NCBI RefSeq assembly: GCF_021462825.1
Contig: NZ_JAKEEB010000007.1
Span: 1-64,000, forward strand
Direction of reading: 5' to 3'
DNA length: 64,000 nucleotides
Source: Streptomyces glomeratus
Lineage (GTDB): Bacteria; Actinomycetota; Actinomycetes; Streptomycetales; Streptomycetaceae
This document shows positions 57,922 through 64,000 of this stretch, one piece after another (positions within the stretch are counted from its first letter, which is position 1; every line of letters begins with the position of its first letter). Both the position numbers and the translations under genes were made by a program. The notes beneath the pieces were generated by a model, which saw only the letters and a list, made by a program, of their open reading frames with translations, made no database searches and was not told where the DNA came from.

Positions 57922-59162
57922 CCCGTAGGGCCCACCCGATGGTCCAGCTCTGCCGGCTGCTGGTCGCCGCGGCCTCGGCGGGCACGGGCTTTCTGATGCT
58001 GTCCACGCTGGGGTACGCCATGGCGCACCCGGAGGCGTCCGCCGGTGCGACGCTGCGGCTGGTCTGGTGCCTCGGGCCCGTCGCCGCCACGGTGTACCTC
58101 GCGGTCGCCGTCGCGCGCACGGACCCCGGCACCCGCCCCCGGTCCGGGCTGGCCGCCATCGGCCTCGGCCCGGCCCGGCTGATGGCCCTGTCGGCACTGA
58201 CCACGGCCCTGTCGACCACGCTGGGCTCGGTGCTGGCGTTGCTGGCCTTTCTCCATCTGCGCGGCGATCTGCCCGGAACGCCGTTCGACGGCCAGGTGGC
58301 CGGGTTCCTCGCCGCGGACCTGCCGCTGCCGCTGCCCGCGGCACTCACCCTGCTCACGGTGGTGCCGTTCGCGGCGTCCGCGGCGAGCGCGGTGGCCCTG
58401 CGGCCGAAGGACAAACGGCAGCGCCGCGCCGGGCGCCGCGCCCAGGCAGCGGCCGCCTCCGGTGCCGGCGACGCCTGCGAGGAACGGACGCCCGGGGAAC
58501 AGGCCGACGGCCCCGCGGGCGAAGCCCCGGCGCCCGGTCCGCGCCCCGCGGCCGGGCACTCGCCGAGCGGACTGCCCTGGGGTGTGGCCGCGATCGCCGC
58601 GGGGCTCGCGGTGGAGGCGCACGCCGGTGACGCGGGCGGAGCACCGCGCTTCCACCTGCCCGGCGGCCTGGCGGGCGGGCCCGCCGGGGTTCTGACGGGC
58701 TGGACGCTGACCGCGCTGGGGCTGGCACTGGCCGGGCCCGCCCTCGCGTACCTGTGCGGCCGGATGCTGGACTCCGCGCAGCCGGGGGTCGTGCGGCTGC
58801 TCGCGGGGCGTGGTCTGCAACAGGAGGCGCGGCGGATCGGCCGGCCGCTCGGCGTGGTGTGCGCGGTGGCCTCCGGGGCCTACGCCATGACGACGCCGTA
58901 CACCGACGCGCGACTCGCCTTCGGGCCGCTCACGACGCTCGGTGCGGTGCTCGTGGCGGGGTGCGCGCTGGCGACGCTGGCGACCGCGGCGGTCGAGGCG
59001 CGGCAGGCGCGCGTCGGCGCGATCGCCGCTCTGGTGCGGCTGGGCGCGCCGGCCACGCTGCTGCGCACCGCGGCGCTGCTCCGGGCGGGCGCCCTGGCCG
59101 TGGTGTTCGTGCCGCTGACCTGGGTGGTCGCTGAGCTGGCGGCGATGCCGCTGAGGGGCTGA
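57903..59162 (+). CDS. ABC transporter membrane protein (FtsX-like permease, unassigned)
   Basis: A 419-residue membrane protein with about eight hydrophobic segments split by a soluble, charged and proline-rich loop (roughly residues 165-215, with RPKDKRQRRAGRRAQ). It overlaps the ATPase gene by 19 bases with GTG start at 57903 (VLALRLARRAHPMVQL); an ATG at 57939 is an alternative. Sequence features such as VVRLLAGRGLQQEARRIGRP match the FtsX-like permeases that pair with such ATPases in Streptomyces. Exported substrate unknown. It ends at an AT-containing hairpin. Confidence 0.78.
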   Translation: MLALRLARRAHPMVQLCRLLVAAASAGTGFLMLSTLGYAMAHPEASAGATLRLVWCLGPVAATVYLAVAVARTDPGTRPRSGLAAIGLGPARLMALSALTTALSTTLGSVLALLAFLHLRGDLPGTPFDGQVAGFLAADLPLPLPAALTLLTVVPFAASAASAVALRPKDKRQRRAGRRAQAAAASGAGDACEERTPGEQADGPAGEAPAPGPRPAAGHSPSGLPWGVAAIAAGLAVEAHAGDAGGAPRFHLPGGLAGGPAGVLTGWTLTALGLALAGPALAYLCGRMLDSAQPGVVRLLAGRGLQQEARRIGRPLGVVCAVASGAYAMTTPYTDARLAFGPLTTLGAVLVAGCALATLATAAVEARQARVGAIAALVRLGAPATLLRTAALLRAGALAVVFVPLTWVVAELAAMPLRG

Positions 59163-59170
59163 GCGGGCCC

Positions 59171-59197
59171 GCGAGAATTGCCGGAAAAAATTCTCGC
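59171..59197 (+). terminator. Terminator after the ABC permease
   Basis: Perfect 9-bp inverted repeat GCGAGAATT (59171-59179) / AATTCTCGC (59189-59197), eight bases past the permease stop, with an A-rich loop. Confidence 0.6.
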
Positions 59198-59337
59198 CGG
59201 CGCCGATGAGTTCCGCCGCCGCCCGCGGTCTCTTCTTCCGTACCGACCAGGACGCGTACGGACCGCGACCCGTATGCACCACCCCTCCGTACCGACCACC
59301 ATCCGTACGGACTGCAGCTCACCGGGAGAGACCGCTC

Positions 59338-59745
59338 ATGTACCAGCAGATGATCTTCGTGAACCTGCCCGTCGTCGACGTCGAGGCGTCGCGGAAGTTC
59401 TTCACGCAACTGGGCTACACGATCAACCCGCAGTTCACGACGGACGACTGCGCCTGTGTCGTCATCAGCGACACGATCATCGCGATGCTGCTCAGCAAGC
59501 AGCGCTACGCCGACTTCACCAAGAAGGAGATCGCGGACGCGACGCGGACCAGCGAGGTGCTGCTGTGCCTCAGCGCGGAAAGCCGGGAAAAGGTGGACGA
59601 GTTGGTGGACCGGGCGCTCGCGGCGGGCGGCTCGGTCGGCGGGGAGCCGCAGGATCACGGCTTCATGTACGGCCGTTCCTTCGACGACCTCGACGGCCAC
59701 ACCTGGGAGGTCATGTGGATGGACCCCGCGGCGGTTCAGGGCTGA
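59338..59745 (+). CDS. Glyoxalase/VOC-superfamily protein
   Basis: A 135-residue vicinal-oxygen-chelate protein of the PhnB/YaeR-like lactoylglutathione-lyase group. It starts MYQQMIFVNLPVVDVEASRK, has FFTQLGYTINPQFTTDDCAC, and ends with the DLDGHTWEVMWMDP motif that carries the conserved metal-ligand glutamate. Its typical N-terminal metal histidine is not present (NLPV), so metal use may differ. Start: ATG at 59338 with GGGAG upstream. It is monocistronic; function beyond the fold is unknown. Confidence 0.85.
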   Translation: MYQQMIFVNLPVVDVEASRKFFTQLGYTINPQFTTDDCACVVISDTIIAMLLSKQRYADFTKKEIADATRTSEVLLCLSAESREKVDELVDRALAAGGSVGGEPQDHGFMYGRSFDDLDGHTWEVMWMDPAAVQG

Positions 59746-59862
59746 GCTCCCGCAGGTGAACAGGGGTGCCACTGCGGGGGATCGAGGTTGCTCCGGCGGC
59801 GTTTCAAACGTCCCGGCGGTTAATGACCGGGCAAAGACGAGGGGTCATGCCGGACATCGGCG

Positions 59863-59890
59863 TTGACACCGCTCAGTCGCCGCTTATAAA
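59863..59890 (+). promoter_or_regulatory. Consensus sigma-70-type promoter for the LAETG protein
   Basis: A perfect -35 TTGACA (59863-59868) and a -10 TATAAA (59885-59890) separated by 16 bases, 80 bases upstream of the next start codon. Such close matches to the housekeeping (HrdB) consensus are rare in high-GC streptomycete DNA, so strong expression is likely. Confidence 0.75.
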
Positions 59891-59970
59891 CCTGTGAGCC
59901 TCACGAGGACGCTGTTGTTGGGCAACGTCCCTGTAACCCCCCGCAGTTGCGCATCACGTGAAGGGCAATC

Positions 59971-60657
59971 GTGTCCATATCCTCCCGCACCGCACGATCG
60001 GTGCGCATCCTCGGCGTCACCTCCGCCGCCGCCGCGCTCACGCTCGGCGTCGCCGGTAACGCGCTCGCCTGCAGCATCCGTGACTTCTCGGCCGTCGCCT
60101 CCTGCGACTCGGCCGGGAAGGGCATCATCACCGTCAAGGACATAGACCCCTCCGGCAAGGAGGCGACGGTCACTGTCTACCTCGAGTCGAACGGCGCCGA
60201 CGAGCGGAAGGTCGGCGAGCAGAAGGTCACCGGTTCCAAGGACGGCGCGACCGTCACGTTCTCCGAGAACTGGGCGCCGAATGCCCAGTACCGGATCCGC
60301 GTCAACGCCAACGGCGGCCAGGTCGACGCGGACATCTCGCCCGCACTGACCACCCCGGGCAAGGCTTGCGTGACCTCTCAGACCACCGCGCCGGCCACCA
60401 CTCCCCCGGCCTCGAACACCCCGAAGCCGTCGGCCACTCCGTCCTCGACGGCCACCCCGTCGGAGTCGGGCGGCACGGCTCCCGCCGCTCCCGGCGACAA
60501 CTCCCCCTCGCCCGCGGCCGGCAGCTCCAACCTGGCCGAGACGGGTGCCGGCTCCAGCACGCCCCTGATCGCCGGCATCGCCGCCGGACTGGTCGTCATC
60601 GGCGGTGGCGCGGTCTTCTTCGGCATGCGCCGCCGGGGCGCGTCGAAGAACAACTGA
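59971..60657 (+). CDS. Secreted, sortase-anchored (LAETG) surface protein
   Basis: A 228-residue exported protein. The signal peptide is at 1-33 ([20 protein letters not shown]). A roughly 100-residue mature domain with cysteines at 34, 45 and about 131 is followed by a Pro/Thr/Ser-rich wall-spanning region (about 135-187), sortase motif LAETG at 188-192, a hydrophobic segment and a basic end ([12 protein letters not shown]). LAETG is the motif preferred by streptomycete class E sortases, which also anchor long chaplins. The function of the mature domain is unknown. Start: GTG at 59971 with GAAGGG upstream; the promoter at 59863 is unusually strong. Confidence 0.88.
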   Translation: MSISSRTARSVRILGVTSAAAALTLGVAGNALACSIRDFSAVASCDSAGKGIITVKDIDPSGKEATVTVYLESNGADERKVGEQKVTGSKDGATVTFSENWAPNAQYRIRVNANGGQVDADISPALTTPGKACVTSQTTAPATTPPASNTPKPSATPSSTATPSESGGTAPAAPGDNSPSPAAGSSNLAETGAGSSTPLIAGIAAGLVVIGGGAVFFGMRRRGASKNN

Positions 60658-60682
60658 CGCGCGCGCCGGTACCGTACGAGCA

Positions 60683-60713
60683 AGCGGCCCGCCCCCTGCC
60701 GGGGCGGGCCGCT
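60683..60713. terminator. Bidirectional terminator between LAETG and ThiQ-like genes
   Basis: Perfect 13-bp stem (60683-60695 with 60701-60713) and five-base loop between convergent genes. Confidence 0.75.
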
Positions 60714-60743
60714 GTGCATGTCCGGACGGCCGGTCGTACCCGG

Positions 60744-61775
60744 CTAGGCGCCGGAGGCGTTCCCGAGTACGACGACCTCGGCCGCGTCGAACACAACTCC
60801 TGTCTCGTCCCCGGGTTCGGGTGCCGCCCGCAGCGGACACGCCGCCTCAAGCGCCGGTGCCTCCTCGGGTTGCAGTCGTACGGCGACATGGGTGCCGCGG
60901 AAGGTGCGTGCGGTCACGGTGCAGCGCAGGCCCTGGGTCGCGGGCACGAGGCGGACGCCCGCGGGCCGGACGAGCAGGGCACCCGGTCCCTGTGAAGAGC
61001 CTTCGGGGACGGGGAGTTTGCCCCAGGGCGTGTCCGCGGCCTCCCCGGAAACGGTCGCCTCCACCACGTTGTCGAAGCCGAGGAAGCGCGCCACGAACGT
61101 GTCCGCGGGCCGCTGCCAGACCTCAAGGGGCGTACCCGACTGGGCGATCCGCCCGTCCCGCATGACGACCACGCGGTCCGCGAGAGCGAAGGCCTCGCCC
61201 TGGTCGTGGGTGACCGCGAGGACGGTCGTACCCAACCGCCCGAACAGCTCGCGCAGTTCGACGACCAGGCGCTCGCGCAGCGACCGGTCGAGCTGGCCCA
61301 GGGGCTCGTCCAGCATCAGCAGCCGTGGCCGGGGCGCGAGCGCGCGGGCGAGCGCGACACGCTGCTGCTCGCCGCCGGAGAGCGAGGCGACGGCCCGCCG
61401 GGCGGCTCCGGGCAGCCCGACCAGGTCCAGCAACTCCCCGATTCGGTCCTCTCGTTCGGCGCGCGGGACCCGCTGCATCCGCAGCCCGAAGGCGACGTTC
61501 CCGCCCACGTCCCGCTGCGGGAACAGCTGGTGGTCCTGGAACATCAGCCCCACCCCGCGCCGGTGCGCGGGCACCCCGGCCAGATCGCGGCCGTCGAGGA
61601 ACACCCGCCCCGAGTCGAGCGGTTGCAGCCCCGCCACGGTCCGCAGCAGCGTCGACTTGCCGCCGCCACTGGGCCCGAGCACGCACACCACTTGGTGCTC
61701 GGCGACCTCGAGGTCGACTCCGTCGAGCGCGGTGCTGCCCCCGTAGCGTACGGTCGTCCGCTCCAGCCTGAGCAT
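60744..61775 (-). CDS. ABC transporter ATPase, ThiQ/FbpC-like
   Basis: A 343-residue import ATPase. Walker A is LGPSGGGKSTLLRT, the Q-loop is MFQDHQLFPQ, the signature is LSGGEQQRVALARAL, Walker B is LLMLDEPLGQLD, and the switch histidine is in VTHDQGEAFALAD. A C-terminal TOBE-like domain follows (LLVRPAGVRLVP, VTARTFRGTHVAVRL). It begins two bases after the stop of the permease gene. With the permease and binding protein upstream it forms a thiamine-type (ThiBPQ) or iron-type uptake system; the thiamine reading is favoured by the binding-protein sequence. Confidence 0.88.
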   Translation of the reverse strand: MLRLERTTVRYGGSTALDGVDLEVAEHQVVCVLGPSGGGKSTLLRTVAGLQPLDSGRVFLDGRDLAGVPAHRRGVGLMFQDHQLFPQRDVGGNVAFGLRMQRVPRAEREDRIGELLDLVGLPGAARRAVASLSGGEQQRVALARALAPRPRLLMLDEPLGQLDRSLRERLVVELRELFGRLGTTVLAVTHDQGEAFALADRVVVMRDGRIAQSGTPLEVWQRPADTFVARFLGFDNVVEATVSGEAADTPWGKLPVPEGSSQGPGALLVRPAGVRLVPATQGLRCTVTARTFRGTHVAVRLQPEEAPALEAACPLRAAPEPGDETGVVFDAAEVVVLGNASGA

Positions 61776-61777
61776 CG

Positions 61778-63454
61778 TCAGAACTCCCCCGTCCGATCGG
61801 TCCGCAGCCGCTCCAGGACCAGCAGCGCCACCGCGCACACCACCATGAGAATCGTCGAAAGGGCCATCGCCTGGCCGTAGTTCAGGTCGCCGGGCCGTCC
61901 GAGCAGGCGCGCCACGGCGACCGGCAGCGTCGGGTTGTCGGACCGGGCGATGAACACGGTCGCCCCGAACTCGCCCAGCGACACGGCGAACGCGAACCCG
62001 GCCGCGATCAGCAGCGCCCGCCGTACGATCGGCAGGTCGACCTCGCGCCACACCCGCCACGGCGAGGCTCCGAGCACCGCGGCCGCCTCCCGCAGCCGCT
62101 CGTCCACGGCGCGCAGCACGGGCAGCATGGTGCGTACCACGAAGGGGGCGCCCACCAGCGCCTGCGCGAGCGGTACCAGGATCCAGGAACCGCGCAGATC
62201 CAGCGGCGGCTTGTCCAGCGAGATCAGGAACCCGAAGCCGACGGTCACGGCGGACACGCCCAGCGGCAGCATCAGCAGCGCGTCGAAGCCCCTCACCAGG
62301 CGGCCGGCGTCCCGGCGGGCGAGGGCCGCGGCGGCGAGGGAGCCGATCAGCACGGCGATGACGGTGGCGGCGACGGCGTAGGCGAGGGAGTTGCCGATCG
62401 CGTTGATCGGCGCGACGAGGAAGGTCCCGCCGTCCGCGTGCGTCAGGGCCTCGTAGTACGCGAACCCGGGCGCGTCGAGTGACCGCCCGACCAGCACGGC
62501 GAGCGGCAGGACGAGCAGGACGGCGACGGTGACGAGGACCGAGCCGAGCAGCGCCCACTGGGCGGCACCGCGCGGTCTGCGCGCCGTGCGGGACGCGTCG
62601 ACCAGCCGCAGCGCACTCTCTCGGCGGCGCACCGTCCAGGCGTGCAGCACCAGTATCCCGCCCACCGCAAGGAACTGGGCGATCGTCAGCACGGCGGCCG
62701 TGGACAGGTCGAAGATCTCCGAGGTCTGCCGGTAGATCTCCACCTCCAGGGTGGAGAAGGCCGGGCCGCCCAGGATCTGCACCACCCCGAACGAGGTGAA
62801 CGTGAACAGGAAGACCATGAGGGCGGCGGCGGCCACGGCCGGGCCCAGAGCGGGCAGCGTCACCTTCCGCCAGGCGGTGCCGCGGGAGGCTCCGAGTACG
62901 CGTGCGGCCTCCTCCTGACGCGGGTCGAGCTGCGCCCACAGGCCGCCGACCGTCCGGACGACGACCGCGTAGTTGAAGAAGACATGGGCGAGCAGGATGG
63001 CCCATACGGTCGTGTCGAGCCGGACGCCCCACAGGTCGTCGAGGAGTCCGCCACGGCCGACGAGTGCCAGGAACGCCGTGCCGACGACCACCGTGGGCAG
63101 CACGAACGGCACGGTGACCACCGCGCGCAGCACCTGCTTGCCGGGGAAGTCCAGGCGGGCGAAGACGTAGGCGCCGGGCATCGCCACCAGCAGGGTGAGG
63201 GCCGTGGAGGCGAGCGCCTGCCAGGTGGTGAACCACAGCACATGCCGGATGTCGGGCTGTGCGAGCACCTGTGTGAGGCGGCCGAGGCGCCACACCCCGT
63301 CGACGCGCAGACCGCGCGTGACGATCGCGGCGACGGGATAGGCGAAGAAGACCGCGAAGAACACGGCCGGCAGGGCCATGAGCCCGAACCGCGCCGCACC
63401 TCCGCGGCTCTTCGGGGCTACTTCAGTACGAGCGACGTCCACGACCTGACCCAC
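61778..63454 (-). CDS. ABC transporter permease, ThiP-like (fused double permease)
   Basis: A 558-residue permease with about 12 membrane segments in two homologous halves, each with an EAA loop: LDPRQEEAARVLGASRGTAW in the first half and DERLREAAAVLGASPWRVWR in the second. This fused arrangement is usual for ThiP and FbpB. The start at GTG 63454 overlaps the end of the binding-protein gene by 37 bases; GTGs within the next six codons are alternatives. It forms the channel of the import system with the downstream ATPase. Confidence 0.9.
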   Translation of the reverse strand: MGQVVDVARTEVAPKSRGGAARFGLMALPAVFFAVFFAYPVAAIVTRGLRVDGVWRLGRLTQVLAQPDIRHVLWFTTWQALASTALTLLVAMPGAYVFARLDFPGKQVLRAVVTVPFVLPTVVVGTAFLALVGRGGLLDDLWGVRLDTTVWAILLAHVFFNYAVVVRTVGGLWAQLDPRQEEAARVLGASRGTAWRKVTLPALGPAVAAAALMVFLFTFTSFGVVQILGGPAFSTLEVEIYRQTSEIFDLSTAAVLTIAQFLAVGGILVLHAWTVRRRESALRLVDASRTARRPRGAAQWALLGSVLVTVAVLLVLPLAVLVGRSLDAPGFAYYEALTHADGGTFLVAPINAIGNSLAYAVAATVIAVLIGSLAAAALARRDAGRLVRGFDALLMLPLGVSAVTVGFGFLISLDKPPLDLRGSWILVPLAQALVGAPFVVRTMLPVLRAVDERLREAAAVLGASPWRVWREVDLPIVRRALLIAAGFAFAVSLGEFGATVFIARSDNPTLPVAVARLLGRPGDLNYGQAMALSTILMVVCAVALLVLERLRTDRTGEF

Positions 63455-64000
63455 TGGTCACGGTTGGCGGCGATCTTCGCCGGGGCCATGGTCGCGGGGT
63501 GCTCGGCCGCGGGCCCGTACTCGGTGAATTCGGCGGGCACCCGCGCGCCCTGCACGACCGGGTAGACGTACATGTTGAACGGCATGTCCTCCTGGAACGT
63601 CCTGCTGATCAGGAAGTCGAGGAACGCCTTGGCGCCCTTGGGGTTGTGAGCGTTGCTCAGCAGGCCCGCGAACTCGATCTGGCGGAAGCAGGTGCCGGTG
63701 GCGACGCCGGTCGGCGCGGTCTTGGGCCGCGGTTTGGCGTAGACGACCTCGGCGGGCGGCGAGGAGGCGTAGGAGACGACGAGCGGCCGGTCGCCCCCGG
63801 CCTTGCGGCCCGCGGCCGAACCCGAGAACTCCTGCTCGTAGGCCTGCTGCCAGCCGTCGACCACCTTGACGCCGTTGTCCCTGAGCTTCTTCCAGTAGCC
63901 CTGCCAGCCTCCCGCGCCTGCGGCTCCGCCCGAGCGGGAGGTGGCCCCGTCGCCGTAGCGGGCGGCGGTGCCCAGCAGGAAGCCGAGGCCCGGCGAGGAC
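63418..64000 (-). CDS. ABC transporter substrate-binding protein, ThiB-like, C-terminal part
   Basis: The last 193 residues of an extracytoplasmic binding protein; the N-terminus lies past the right edge. Near the edge the sequence SSPGLGFLLGTAARYGDG and the following GWQGYWKKLRDNGVKVVDGW match thiamine-binding proteins of the ThiB/TbpA family, followed by the FAGLLSNAHNPKGAKAFLDF and DMPFNMYVYPV stretches. It is the first gene of a three-gene operon. A TPP riboswitch, if present, would lie outside the window. Confidence 0.85.
   Translation of the reverse strand, partial: SSPGLGFLLGTAARYGDGATSRSGGAAGAGGWQGYWKKLRDNGVKVVDGWQQAYEQEFSGSAAGRKAGGDRPLVVSYASSPPAEVVYAKPRPKTAPTGVATGTCFRQIEFAGLLSNAHNPKGAKAFLDFLISRTFQEDMPFNMYVYPVVQGARVPAEFTEYGPAAEHPATMAPAKIAANRDQWVRSWTSLVLK

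Noticed and set aside
1..64000. CRISPR arrays, rRNA and tRNA genes.
   Set aside because: No regularly spaced repeats and no recognisable tRNA or rRNA sequence were seen; short tRNAs could still be missed by eye.
63418..64000. TPP riboswitch for the ThiBPQ-like operon.
   Set aside because: The operon start lies outside the window, so it cannot be assessed.

Overview
The window reads as a piece of a Streptomyces chromosome. It has very high GC, near-universal G or C at third codon positions, GTG/TTG starts, and typical streptomycete families: a conservon operon, a PucR regulator, LytR-CpsA-Psr, an LAETG surface protein and a giant YD-repeat protein. The gene order of the flanks resembles, from memory, the S. 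coelicolor region around SCO5650-SCO5696. The species itself cannot be fixed from the sequence alone.

Layout. 1-2.9 kb: non-mevalonate isoprenoid genes ispG (partial) and dxr, with the site-2 protease rseP between them. 3-5.7 kb: a large acyl-CoA dehydrogenase and a small membrane protein. 5.8-22 kb and 52-57 kb: an extended polyamine/GABA catabolic region. It holds a polyamine ABC importer operon (potABCD) with an aldehyde dehydrogenase and a PuuB-like FAD oxidase, GABA aminotransferase gabT, a PucR regulator with a third aldehyde dehydrogenase, and, at 52-57 kb, a second PotD-like lipoprotein, another aminobutyraldehyde-type dehydrogenase, an Lrp/AsnC regulator and a putrescine-type aminotransferase. 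Together they can take up putrescine or related amines and convert them through 4-aminobutanal, GABA and succinate semialdehyde to succinate. 22-27.5 kb: NADAR protein, two DUF4190 proteins, adenosine deaminase, glycerophosphodiester phosphodiesterase and LytR-CpsA-Psr.

27.6-52 kb looks like an accessory block set inside the polyamine region. It carries an ArsR regulator, an orphan SigR-like sigma factor, an epoxide hydrolase, a large AAA-LuxR regulator, a complete conservon (cvnA-B-C-D plus a GAF protein), a two-gene set of alternative ribosomal proteins (L31 type B, L36) and a polymorphic-toxin locus. The toxin locus is a 2,908-residue YD-repeat protein with embedded bulb-type and ricin-type lectin domains, a HINT autoprocessing domain and a C-terminal module that looks like an ADP-ribosyltransferase. 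It is followed by a DUF6000-like candidate immunity gene and faces a divergently transcribed 1,330-residue secreted LamG protein. This is the most interesting system in the window. Decayed gene fragments lie at about 14.1-14.6 kb (MarR piece, plus an unidentified 3' end) and 38.1-38.2 kb (thiol-disulfide oxidoreductase end), the latter at a toxin-locus border.

57-64 kb: an ABC exporter-like pair with a degenerate signature motif, a glyoxalase-fold protein, an LAETG-anchored surface protein with a consensus promoter, and a ThiBPQ-type importer running off the right edge. Many intergenic regions contain perfect GC-rich hairpins that fit as terminators and delimit the transcription units listed below. 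All positions and motifs were read by eye. Family assignments rest on motif recognition, not database searches.
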